Below, piece after piece: positions 40,996 to 51,600 of a stretch of DNA of 64,000 nt. The notes below the pieces were generated by a model. The model was not told the DNA's origin. It saw only the letters and a program-made list of their open reading frames with translations, and made no database searches. The stretch's first letter is position 1, and every line of letters starts with the position of its first letter. Location of the stretch: assembly GCA_024867545.1 (NCBI GenBank), contig JANFNE010000009.1:594501-658500 (forward strand). The letters run 5' to 3'. The DNA comes from Phytopythium helicoides. Taxonomy: Eukaryota; Oomycota; Peronosporomycetes; Pythiales; Pythiaceae. A program made the position numbers and the translations under genes.

Positions 40996-43900
40996 ATGGC
41001 GCAGGATCTCCCCATCACCTTCGGGGAAGTGCTCAACGTACGTGGCGGTGGTTTTTTTTTATTCAGTGCGCGCTTGCTGCGGTTCGCAGCTGCTATGGCG
41101 GCGGTGCTGTTGGTGGTGAGCGTGAGGACTGACGAGCGCTGTGCTGACTCGCTATGCAGTTGAGCGCCCTCGGGGTGAACCTCGACTATGTCAAGTTCGG
41201 CACAACGACCATGGAGTCGGACAAGTTCGTGTGCGTGTGCGAGCAGGTGAACGGCCAGGCGAACGTGGTGATCGTCGACATGTCGGCCGGCAACCAGGTG
41301 CAGCGCCGCCCCATCAACGCCGAGGCGGCCATTATGAACCCCGTGAGCAAGGTCATCGCCCTGCGCTCGGAGAACCAGCTGCAGATCTTCAATATGGAGC
41401 TGCGCGCCAAGATGAAGTCCCACCTCATGAACGAGGCCGTGGTCTTCTGGCGGTGGATCTCGGTCAACACGATTGCGCTCGTCACGGGCACGGCCGTGTT
41501 CCACTGGAGCATCGAGGGCGACTCGCCCCCCGTCAAGATTTTTGACCGCCACGCGTCGCTCGGCGCGGGCACGCAGATTATTAGCTACGAGGCGTCGGGC
41601 GACTCGAACTGGCTGCTGCTCGTCGGCATTGCCCAGGGCGAGGGAGGCCGCATCGTCGGAAACATGCAGCTCTACTCCGTCGAGAAGAAGGTGAGCCAGG
41701 TGTTGCAGGGCTACGCCGGTGCGTTTGCACAGATGAAGCCACCTGGACGCACGGACGAGGGCCAGGTGCTCGTATTCGCCGGTACCAAGGGCGACCCGAC
41801 CATGCAACTGTTTATTATGGAGGTCGGTCGCGAGCGCGATGCGCCGGGCGGTGTGTTCCGTCTTCCCCCGCAGCCGATTCCTTTCGCTGCTGACGCCGCT
41901 GCGGACTTTCCCGTGTCGATGATTGTGAGCCCCGGCGACGACGTTGTGTACATGATCACCAAGATGGGCTACCTCTTCCTGTTCGACACGCATACGGGTA
42001 AGCCGATCTACCGTGCGCGCGTTTCCCAAGACACGACGTTCGTGACATGCCTCGACTCCAAGTCGAAGGGTATGCTCGGCATCACGCGCCGTGGTCAGTT
42101 GCTGCAGTTTGCCATCAACAAGACGAAGCTTGTGCCCTACGTGGTGAACACGCTTCGTGACTCGCAGCTCGCACTGGGTCTTGCGACGCGCCTGGATCTG
42201 CCTGGCGCTGAGGAGCTGTACTTTACCGAGTTCAACCGCCTGATGAGCGTGAATGATATTCAGGGCGCCGCTCGCCTGGCGGCTGCGTCACCGCAGGGTG
42301 CTCTGCGCACGCCTCAGACAATCCAGCGTTTCCAGCAGCTGCCGGCCCAACCTGGTCAGCCGCAGCCGATTCTGCAGTACTTCAGCGTGCTTTTGGAGAA
42401 GGGAACTCTCAACAAGATGGAGTCTATCGAGCTCGCTCGTCCCGTGCTGATGCAGGGTCGCGGTCAACTGCTGCAGAAGTGGCTCACCGAGGACAAGCTT
42501 GAATGCTCGGAGGAGCTCGGTGACATGGTCGCCCAGACGGACACGACCATGGCTTTGTCGATCTACCTGCGTGCTCAGGTCCCGGAGAAGGTCATCAACT
42601 GCTTTGTTCAGCGTGGCGAGTTCGACAAGATCGTCGCGTACGCTGTCCAGACCAACTTCCGCTGCGACTACACTTTCATGCTGCAGAACCTGGTGCGCGC
42701 GAACCCGCAGGGTGCTCTTGACTTTGCCCAGAAGCTCGCTGTTGCCGAGAACGGTCCGCTCGTCGACGTCAACTCGGTTGTCGACATCTTCATGCAGGTG
42801 AACCGCATCCAGGAGACGACTGCGTTCCTGCTGGAGGCGCTGAAGAACAACCGCCCGGAGGAGGGCTACCTGCAGACTCGTCTGCTGGAGATCAACCTTC
42901 TCGGTGGCTCGCCGCAGGTTGCGGACGCGATCTTGTCGAACAACATGTTCTCGAACTACGACAAGCCTCGGATCGCTGCTCTTTGCGAGAAGGCGGGTCT
43001 GTTCCAGCGTGCGCTTGAGCACTACACGGAGCTGGCGGACCTGAAGCGCGTGATTGTGAACACCCAGGCGATCAACCACGAGTTCATCGTCACGTTCTTT
43101 GGTACGCTTACGAGCGAGATCTCGATGGAGCTGATCAACGCTCTGCTTTCGCACAACATGCGCCAGAACCTGCAGATTGTTGTCCAGGTTGCGACCAAGT
43201 ACGCAGAGCAGCTCGGTGCGAAGGAGCTGATCGACATTTTCGAGAAGTTCAAGTCGTTCGACGGTCTGTACTTCTTCTTGGGCTCGATCGTGAACTTTTC
43301 CCAGGACCCGGACGTTCATTTCAAGTACATTGAAGCGGCGACCAAGATGGGCCAGTTTAAGGAGGTGGAGCGCGTGTGCCGCGACTCTTCTGTGTACGAC
43401 CCGGTCAAGGTGAAGGAGTTCCTGAAGGAGTCGAAGCTGCAGGACCCGCGCCCGCTCATTCACGTGTGCGACCGCTACGACTTTGTGGAGGAGCTGACGC
43501 AGTACCTGTACTCGAACAACCTGCTCAAGTACATTGAGGTGTACGTGACGAAGGTGAGCCCGCAGAAGACCCCGACGGTGATCGGCAAGCTGCTCGACCT
43601 GGACTGCAACGAGGACTACATCAAGAACCTGCTGAACCAGATCCCGCAGTGCCCTGTTGACGACCTCGTCGAGCAGGTGGAGAAGCGCAACCGTCTTCGT
43701 CTGCTGCAGCCGTGGCTGGAGACGCGTGTGGCCCAGGGTAACACTGAGACGGCGACGCACAACGCCGTCGGCAAGATTTACGTGACGCTGAACAAGGACC
43801 CGCAGCAGTTCCTGATGAACAACCAGTTCTACGACTCGCAGGTGGTCGGTAAGTTCTGCGAGAAGCTGGACCCCGCCCTTGCGTACCTTGCATACCGTCG

Positions 43901-46283
43901 TGCTGGTGGTGCTTGCGACGACGACCTGGTTCGTGTGACCACGGAGAACGGTCTGTTCAAGGACCTTGCTCGCTACCTCGTCGAGCGCCAGGACCTGGAC
44001 CTGTGGGGTAAGGTCCTCGTGAAGCAGGAGGAGGGCGAGAAGGAGTCGCCGAACCGTCGCGCGCTGATTGACCAGATCGTGCAGACGGCTCTGCCTGAGA
44101 CGAAGAACCCGGATGAAGTGTCGACGACGGTGCGCGCGTTCATGAACGCCGAGCTGCCGAATGAGCTCATTGAGCTGCTGGAGCGCATTGTGCTCCAGGG
44201 CACGGACTTCTCGAGCAACAAGAACCTGCAGAACCTTCTGATTCTGACGGCTATTAAGGCTGGACAGGAGAAGGTCATGGACTACGTGAACCGTCTCGAC
44301 AACTTTGACGGCCCTGAGATCGCCCGCATCGCTGTCGGTGAGCAGTACCAGCTGTACGAGGAGGGTTTTGTCATTTACAAGAAGACGAACCACAATGTGG
44401 AGGCTATTGGTGTGCTTCTCGACTACATCAAGGACTATGAGCGCGCGTACGAATTTGCGGACCGCTGCAACGAGTCGGAGGTGTGGTCGCGCCTCGCCAA
44501 GTCGCAGCTTGACCGAAACATGGTGCACGACTCGCTCTCGGCTTTCATCAAGGCGAACGACGCCAGTGCCTACGTGGACGTGATCGCTGCCGCCGAGCGC
44601 GCGGATGACTACAACGCTCTGATTCCGTACCTCAAGATGGCGCGCAACACGGTCAAGGAGCAGTACCTCGACACGTCGCTCATTTACGCGTACGCCAAGA
44701 CGGAGAAGTACTCTGACCTTGAGGAGTTCATCTCGGCCCCGAATGTTGCGCAGATCCAGAACATTGGTGAGCGCTGCTACGATGAAGGCATGTACAACGC
44801 GGCCAAGCTGCTGTTCCAGAACATCAACAACAACGCCAAGCTCGCGATCTGTTTCGTGCGTCTGGGCAAGTTCCGCGAGGCTGTGGACGCTGCTACCAAG
44901 GCCAACTCGGTGGGCACGTGGAAGGAGGTCAACTACGCTTGCGTTGACGTCAATGAGTTCCGTCTTGCCGGCCTGTGTGGTCTGCACATTATCGTGCACC
45001 CGGACCACCTTGAGGAGCTGATCCTTCACTACGAGAAGCGCGGTCACTCGACCGAGCTGCTGAAGCTGATGGAGCAGGGACTTGGTCTGGAGGGCTCGCA
45101 CTCGGGCATCTTCACGGAGCTTGCGATTCTGTACTCGAAGTACTTGCCATCAAAGCTCATGGAGCACGTCAAGATCTTCCACTCGCGCATGAACGTGTCG
45201 AAGGTGCTGCGTGCTTGTGAGAAGGGACTGCACTGGGACCATGCCGTGTACCTGTACAAGGAGGACGGTCAGTTCGACAACGCTGTCCGTACGATGGTTG
45301 ACCACCCGGTTGCGTTCTCGCACGACCTGTTCCTGGACTGCATCCAGAAGGTTCGCAACCAGGAAATTCACTACAAGGCTATCAACTTCTACCTGGAGCA
45401 GCACCCGCTCGACCTGACGCGCCTGCTTCAGGTGCTGACGCCAAACCTGGACCACGCGCGCGTGGTGCATCAGCTGCGCAAGTCGAACAACCTGCCGCTG
45501 GTGGTAGAGTACCTGAAGGACGTGCAGAAGGAGAACCTGTCTGCTGTCAACGAGGCGCTGAACGAGATCCTGGTGGACGACGAGGACTACAATGCGCTGC
45601 GGGACTCAATCGACGCGTACGATAACTTTGACCAGATCACCCTTGCGCAGAAGCTTGAGAAGCACGAGCTGCTCGAGTTCCGCCGCATTGCTGCGTACCT
45701 GTACCGTAAGAACAAGCGGTTCACGCAGTCGGTGAAGCTGTCGAAGGCCGACAAGATGTACAAGGACTGCATCGACTGCGCCGCTGACTCGGAGGACCCT
45801 GAGCTCGCCGAGGACATCCTGCGCTTCTTCGTCCAGGTGCACGACAAGGAGTGCTTCTGCGCGACGCTGTTCACGTGCTACAAGCTGATCAAGCCGGACG
45901 TGGCGCTCGAGCTGGCTTGGCGCCATGGCTACACGGACTTCGTCATGCCGTACATGATCCAGTTCGTCAAGAACCTGAACGACAAGGTGAAGGTGTTGGA
46001 CGAGCGCACGGCTGTCAAGCAGGACGCAGCTGCTGTCGAGGCTCCTGGCCTTGACGCTGGCTACGGCATGGGCGGCGGCATGCAGCCGATGATGCAGATC
46101 GCGGCCACGGCGTACAACGACCCGTCGGCGCAGTACGGCATGGGCATGGGCATGAACCCTGGCATGGGAATGGGCATGGGCGGCATGGCTGCGCCGATGG
46201 GCATGAGCGGCGGGATGCAGACGAGCAACCCGTACGGCGGCATGCCGGCGAACAACCCGTACGGTGGTGGCTACGGCTATTAG
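40996..46283 (+). CDS. CLTC: Clathrin heavy chain
   Basis: Two exons: 40996..41037 (MAQDLPITFGEVLN) and 41160..46283, giving 1,721 residues; human CHC17 has 1,675. The first exon matches the conserved clathrin N terminus, and the join gives LSALGVNLDYVKFGTTTMESDKFVC-type sequence with the family's TMESDK motif. Residues about 1-330 form the seven-bladed terminal propeller that binds adaptor clathrin-box motifs. The linker and seven CHCR repeats follow to about 1640. The C-terminal tail (about 1640-1721) is Gly/Met-rich with NPYGG units and is longer than the animal tail. The trimerised heavy chain forms the coat of vesicles at the plasma membrane and trans-Golgi. Codon bias is very strong, implying high expression. 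The in-frame ATG at 41154 is intronic. Confidence 0.97.
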
Positions 46284-46587
46284 ACGGAGTAATAGCGAAG
46301 TAATATGCAAGCGGAGGAGCAAGCAAGCGCGGCGCGGAAGGATCGCACCGGGTCGCTGCTGCGTTGGCGGCAGGCGATAAAGCGGCAGGCAATAGGAAGA
46401 AGGGCGGCGTAGGACGAGAGGAGACGCGGGCAGGTGTAGCTCGCGGTCGAGCGGCGAGACGTGGCGTTGACGTTGTATTTGTGCCGGCGGCGGCAAGACG
46501 CACCCCGGCCCAGGTTCAGTCCTCATACATGTTAGATTTGCTTTGCCTTTACGCACGCGCGCGCAGTTTGCAGTCGTTCCCCTGCTT

Positions 46588-46815
46588 TCAGCACCACTTG
46601 CCATGCATCGCCGGCCGACTGTCGAGCGCCCAGAGCACTCCGAGCGCCTGCGCGCTCTGCGGCGCCGCAGCGTTCTCCGGGTGCGTCAGCAGGAACTGCG
46701 CGACGTCTGCCTGCGCGCGGCCGGCGGCGAACGCGAGCAGCGCGCTCCTCCGCTGCCTGTCGTCAGCGATCGACGTGGCCATCGCCGCCTCCGCCTTGTC
46801 CTGTGACGAGCTCAT
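46588..46815 (-). CDS. Possible small unknown protein (75 residues)
   Basis: An ATG-initiated ORF on the minus strand encoding a helical, Ala-rich protein (MSSSQDKAEAAMATSIADD ... ADVAQFLLTHPENAA). It lies between the clathrin stop codon (about 305 bp of 3' flank with nothing else visible) and the divergent 1,502-residue gene, with about 250 bp between the two starts. The composition is protein-like and the opposite frames look worse, but the GC bias of the region makes chance ORFs of this size possible. I do not recognise the family. Confidence 0.4.
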   Translation of the reverse strand: MSSSQDKAEAAMATSIADDRQRRSALLAFAAGRAQADVAQFLLTHPENAAAPQSAQALGVLWALDSRPAMHGKWC

Positions 46816-47061
46816 GTCGAGTCTCTCGCAGTCGAGCGCCGCAGCCAGCGAGTCGGCGAGTGGCCGATGGACGCAGAGGACCTGCGAGCGCTGTCGCTCT
46901 CCATCCCGCAGTCCTGTCTGCTTGGAGCCGCCTCAGCGCTGGTTCGGGCCGGAGCGCGAGCTCCCCACTGCTGCATGGCCGAGTTGAAGCCGCGGTTTCC
47001 CTTAGAAAGTACGCAGGAGTGATGGTCCCGCCGCCCTGGCGGCCAAGTGCGGCAGTCACCC

Positions 47062-50000
47062 ATGGACGCTGCGCGGGCCTCGGTGGACGCGGGCGTGCGC
47101 GCGCTGTTGGCCTCTGCGCCGACCGCGGGCGGCCCCGGCTCAGCCCACGCGCTGTGCGAGTGCGCGCTGCTGGCGCCGCCGCCGCGGGAGCTGCGCGCGC
47201 TGCGGCGCTTCCCCGTGCTCAAGCGGCGCGCGCTGGCGGCCTGGAGGCTCTGGGTGGGCGACGCGCGCTCGCCTGGGGACGCCGCGCAGGCCACGCGCGC
47301 GCTGTGCCTCGTGCTGGTGCAGAGTGCGCTGCTGGACGAGCCCGAGGTGACGAGAGAGCTGGTCGAGAGCGGGTACCCGACGGTGATCAAGGCCGTGGCG
47401 GTGGAAACCAGCAGCAGAGGACGACCCAAGAGCGCGCACTTGCCGCTGGCGGTTCGACTCTATTTGGCGACGAGTGCTATGCAGTGGCTGGTGGCCAAGC
47501 AGCAAGAAGGAGCGTGTGAAGCTGATCTTCGGTGGATTGCAGAGGTTGCGGCTAAGCTGGCAGAGGAGCTGCTGGAGGCCGTGGCAGACTCGAGGGCGTC
47601 GAGGAAGCCGCGAACGGCAGAGCAAACTCATGCAGCTGGAAAATCGACGCCTCAGCTATGTGATTATTGCTGCGGTGTTGATGGTGGTCGTGCTTCAGTG
47701 GGAAGTTTAGATCGTCAGAGTGATCGCTGGCAGCGGATTTTGCAGATGACGAAGGGTTGTCTTGCTGAGATTCAACATTTCCAGTATTCAAGCGTGCGCA
47801 CGGAAAGCATAGATGCTTTGGTTACGTTGCGAGAAGCGCTCACGACCACTAGTATGAATTCCCCCTCAAGTGCTGCCACAACATACGAAATCGAACGAGT
47901 GCGAGCACGATCAAGTAGAAAAAGGTCTTTGAATCCGAAAAACATTACGCTGCAGCAGTACGAAGAGATCTGCAAATATGTAACATCGTCCAGCGGCTCG
48001 AGATCTAGCAGCTCGAGCGAAAACACCCAAGTACGCTGTTTGTGGCGCCTGGCGTGGCAAAAAGAGCTGTCAAATCATACCCAAGATAACCAAGTGCGCC
48101 TTTGTGACGCTATTCTACAGTGCGCAAGGTCCGATATCTTCGCTCAGGCTGCAATTCGGTCGGGACTGAAGACATCTCCATTAGCATTCTCGCTTACCCC
48201 ATCAATTGGATGCCAAGTTGTATGCCGAGTCTTCCAGTCGATAACATGGGAAGACGTATCGGAGATATTGTGTGTGTTTTCTCAAGCGACTGATCTATGC
48301 TCTTCGAACGACTCCAAGCCCCATCAGAGGAATTTCATATCTAGCAGCACTCCTTCCGCCAACAAAGTTATTCGAGATCGTTGTTTTGTGTACCTCCAGA
48401 CTGTACTATCTGCCTTCGATGGCACAGTAGCTTCTTCACCAAGTATGCCAGGAGAGCAAAACACCTCGATGAAGAAGCGAAATACAAGAACACTCCTCGA
48501 TGGTTTGCGATGCGCGAGCTATATAGCTAGAGATACCACACGCTGGATGGAATTGTGGGATTTGGTGTTTCTCTCTGATAACCAGTGTCGCAGCTCTTCC
48601 TTACCAGGATCAAGCTCTGAAGGGATTGAGTGGTTTGCATCAATTGAAGATTGCGTTGCAACTGTGCTCATTGCTGACAAGTTATCTGGCGATTCTATAC
48701 TTGCACGTGATTTGAAAGTTTATTGCCTTCATGTTGCTCATATGCTCATACTATCAAGTGGGTCGAGAATTTCAAGCGGTGGACAAAATCATCGCAGCTT
48801 GATGCGAGAAACTACAGACCAGGAAAGACTTCACCAGGCTATGGCTCAAATACTGAAAACCTTGGGTGCTCAGTGGATGAGTGGCCTTATTGCGAGAATA
48901 TCACGAACCTTGGTTCATTCACCGGAAGGAATAGGAGCTGATGAAATATGGCTGGGTATTCGGACTGTTTTGCTGCCTGCGATGCGCATGCGCTTTCAAG
49001 CTGGAAATTCCACGCGAGGATATGCTACTCTTCGCGAGAACCAAGACATTTTTGTGGAATGTATGTGCACAGCCAACAAACTGCTGAGTGATGCCGAGCT
49101 GGATAACAGATATATTTCACCCCTTGTGGGGCTTTGCTGCGCGTGGGACGAATTAATGCTGAGCCAAGAGATGGAAGCGCCTACGTCTCCAGCGACCAAG
49201 TGGGGATCCCATGCAGTGATCAAGATGAACATCTTCAAGAATCTGATTGAATTGTACAATAGCGAAAGCAGCGCACTTGCCACAGAGAAGGCGAGTGTTT
49301 TGATGTTCCTCTCAGAGACTCTTCAGCGCGCAACGAATTACCCTCAGCATCTTGAAAACGACTTGTTTGATCTGATCACGCGCATGACAGCTACAGCCGA
49401 GCTATTAGAAGTAAAAACTGGCAGCTCCGAAATCTTCGTAGAGAGCCAAGACCAGGAAGGTCCGCGATCTCGGGTTTCGCATTCGAACGAAGTACTCAAA
49501 GAAGTGTTTCGTGCCGCCTCGGTCGCTGAACCGGGTCGCATGAAGAACGCAGTCAAACGGTTGGAACAAAATGGGGTGCTAAAAGAATTGATTCAACAAT
49601 TGAAGCGATGGGTACTGGCTATTGAGTCTTGTCGTGAGGCGTCCATCGGACGCGAGACATTTCTGGAACTTGCAGTTCACTGTAGCCGACTCGCATACTG
49701 GGCACCAGATCAATGCCACGGCCTGCGAACGATGATGCGAAATGTGGAGCCTTCCATTATTGGAGCACTGAAGGCACTTGCAAAGACGAAACTTGGTCGA
49801 AAGGCTGGGTTGCGCGATACTGCGCATGGGTTACTTCGAGCGGACTCGTCACCATCTTTTGCTTTGGTTCGCGCGGAGATGGCTGTTCGATCGTATCTTC
49901 GCGTTGGATCTCTACCGGATTTGTGGTCCCTGACCAGTGTGCTAGTCAAGGCTCTCTTGAAATGCGAAGCAACAAGCACGCGAGAGGCTTTGTTAGCTGT

Positions 50001-51570
50001 GATTCAACGCCAATCTAGTGCGCTTATCGTCGAGTGCGTTGTGCAAACACTCGCCAAGGCTCTCATGGGGATTGGAGTTTTTGATACGATATTTGGTGAT
50101 GAAACAGATAGCAAAGTCATACCGGCATTACGATGCGCCTTGACCGCACTGGAATTGATATCAAGTAATACGCCTATTTGCGCGATACCTACATCGTCGA
50201 TGATTTTTGACAAAGCATTTGTCCTGCTGTGGCTCCCATACATGTTTGATGCGGTGCTACGCTCAAACCTCCACCCATGCTCCGAAGCGATAACCAAGAG
50301 TCTGTTGATGAGTCTGCATAGCATTGCGTTACGACCGGATTCCGATTCCTTCAAGACTAGCTATTGGCTGGCAGGGATGTTGAGTATTGCACAACTAATG
50401 ACCAACCATTCCAAAGAGCAGCCACACGACGAGGACTCCAACATTCACGAAGACTTACAAAACGTTATCCATGCAATTTTAACTAACGCGACGGCCGTTA
50501 GTACTGCTGTCAAACACTTACACACTAAATCAGGTGACAGTGGTGTAAATGTTCTTGTTCTGTGGGGATCTCTGTTGCGAGTGGGTAAAGGGTGGATTGA
50601 GGACGATAAGATTCACATTTTTGACAAAACTCGGACCCTTAAGCAAGACACAGAGCGTAAGGCGTTTCAACAAGTTATCGAAAGATTACAAGCTGAAGAC
50701 ATGCCGAGCGCAAGCGTCGTTGTGATGCAGTCATTTTCTCAGTGGCTAGAGAGCGCGCTCATATATTCACAAGCATTCGCAAGCAAGAACATTGCGTCAA
50801 TATCATCCACCGTTAAAGTGTGGGAGATAGCGTACCTGGATATCGCGAATTTTGTGTATCTACCTTTGGAGTTTGAGAGTAACAAGTTCCAGCTAGCAAG
50901 CACATGGCTGATCACTTGGATCTCATCGAATTTGAAGCGATTGAAGAGTGAATCAAGCATGTTTCAAATGCTCCCATTCCAAATCTCGTGGTTCCAGCGG
51001 CTGATCCGTTACCATGCCACAACAGGCTCTCGTGAGCACTTGAGATCCCGAGACAAGGTGTTTTCGCTTATATTCAAGGTTCTTAGTCACGTGATTCGTG
51101 CCAGCACTGACTCCAACATTGATGAAGTCTCACAATCAATCAATGTCACTCTTCGGTGCCTTGATGAGGCACAGATGGTTGATTTGTCACTTGCAATGGA
51201 CTTCGATGCACTTCGAGGAACGTCTAGCGGAGCTGATTTACTCGTCGAGCTCAGCACGTTCACCACCGTTTTACAAGAATTCCATTTTCCACAACAAGAG
51301 GTAGCCCGATTGCTGCAATATCCTATGGAACTGGCAGCAAGTTTCTACGTCAACACTCTCGGTAACGCAGGAAGAGGACAAGAATCGTCGCTATTTCTCC
51401 AGCAATTGAGTAAGAGTCTCGAAGAAGTGCATCCCGCATCTGAGCCAATTATTGAAGGCTGGGTGAAATGGGAAAGCGAAACAATTGCCAAGTACGCATG
51501 GATTAATCGAGATAGATGCCTAGATTTTACGAGAACCATTCGTGGTGCAACAGTGTCAAAGCAAGTATAA
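47062..51570 (+). CDS. Large unknown alpha-helical protein (1,502 residues)
   Basis: A single-exon gene starting at the ATG at 47062 (MDAARASVDAGVRALLAS). The translation is rich in Leu, Ala and Ser and in amphipathic helices throughout, with no signal peptide or membrane segment. The look is that of an armadillo/HEAT-like solenoid, similar in size to nucleolar or chromosome-associated scaffold proteins (for example the Urb2 class), but I see no motif that assigns it. The first 500 bp are very GC-rich with strong codon bias; beyond about 47650 the base composition drops markedly. A 51-codon upstream ORF at 46867..47022 precedes the start. A Cys-rich patch (CDYCCGVDGG) lies near residue 200. 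It converges with the AGC kinase gene, with only about 30 bp between stop codons. Confidence 0.8.
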   Translation: MDAARASVDAGVRALLASAPTAGGPGSAHALCECALLAPPPRELRALRRFPVLKRRALAAWRLWVGDARSPGDAAQATRALCLVLVQSALLDEPEVTRELVESGYPTVIKAVAVETSSRGRPKSAHLPLAVRLYLATSAMQWLVAKQQEGACEADLRWIAEVAAKLAEELLEAVADSRASRKPRTAEQTHAAGKSTPQLCDYCCGVDGGRASVGSLDRQSDRWQRILQMTKGCLAEIQHFQYSSVRTESIDALVTLREALTTTSMNSPSSAATTYEIERVRARSSRKRSLNPKNITLQQYEEICKYVTSSSGSRSSSSSENTQVRCLWRLAWQKELSNHTQDNQVRLCDAILQCARSDIFAQAAIRSGLKTSPLAFSLTPSIGCQVVCRVFQSITWEDVSEILCVFSQATDLCSSNDSKPHQRNFISSSTPSANKVIRDRCFVYLQTVLSAFDGTVASSPSMPGEQNTSMKKRNTRTLLDGLRCASYIARDTTRWMELWDLVFLSDNQCRSSSLPGSSSEGIEWFASIEDCVATVLIADKLSGDSILARDLKVYCLHVAHMLILSSGSRISSGGQNHRSLMRETTDQERLHQAMAQILKTLGAQWMSGLIARISRTLVHSPEGIGADEIWLGIRTVLLPAMRMRFQAGNSTRGYATLRENQDIFVECMCTANKLLSDAELDNRYISPLVGLCCAWDELMLSQEMEAPTSPATKWGSHAVIKMNIFKNLIELYNSESSALATEKASVLMFLSETLQRATNYPQHLENDLFDLITRMTATAELLEVKTGSSEIFVESQDQEGPRSRVSHSNEVLKEVFRAASVAEPGRMKNAVKRLEQNGVLKELIQQLKRWVLAIESCREASIGRETFLELAVHCSRLAYWAPDQCHGLRTMMRNVEPSIIGALKALAKTKLGRKAGLRDTAHGLLRADSSPSFALVRAEMAVRSYLRVGSLPDLWSLTSVLVKALLKCEATSTREALLAVIQRQSSALIVECVVQTLAKALMGIGVFDTIFGDETDSKVIPALRCALTALELISSNTPICAIPTSSMIFDKAFVLLWLPYMFDAVLRSNLHPCSEAITKSLLMSLHSIALRPDSDSFKTSYWLAGMLSIAQLMTNHSKEQPHDEDSNIHEDLQNVIHAILTNATAVSTAVKHLHTKSGDSGVNVLVLWGSLLRVGKGWIEDDKIHIFDKTRTLKQDTERKAFQQVIERLQAEDMPSASVVVMQSFSQWLESALIYSQAFASKNIASISSTVKVWEIAYLDIANFVYLPLEFESNKFQLASTWLITWISSNLKRLKSESSMFQMLPFQISWFQRLIRYHATTGSREHLRSRDKVFSLIFKVLSHVIRASTDSNIDEVSQSINVTLRCLDEAQMVDLSLAMDFDALRGTSSGADLLVELSTFTTVLQEFHFPQQEVARLLQYPMELAASFYVNTLGNAGRGQESSLFLQQLSKSLEEVHPASEPIIEGWVKWESETIAKYAWINRDRCLDFTRTIRGATVSKQV

Positions 51571-51600
51571 GTCACGGATGTTTTCGCCATGCTTGTTTGT

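Noticed and set aside
41154..41159. ATG at 41154 as the clathrin start
   Set aside because: It falls within the intron acceptor (ATGCAG); the conserved N terminus is on the exon at 40996..41037.
40752..42029. A 425-codon minus-strand frame across the clathrin promoter and 5' end
   Set aside because: Arg/His-rich shadow opposite a certain gene; no start context or family.
42288..45101. A 937-codon open frame antisense to clathrin heavy chain
   Set aside because: It mirrors the strong codon bias of the clathrin gene, has no recognisable domain, and the sense strand is certain.
46867..47022. A 51-codon ORF (MDAEDLRALSLSIPQ) before the 1,502-residue gene
   Set aside because: Could be an upstream ORF in the leader, but it is too short and unsupported to call a gene.
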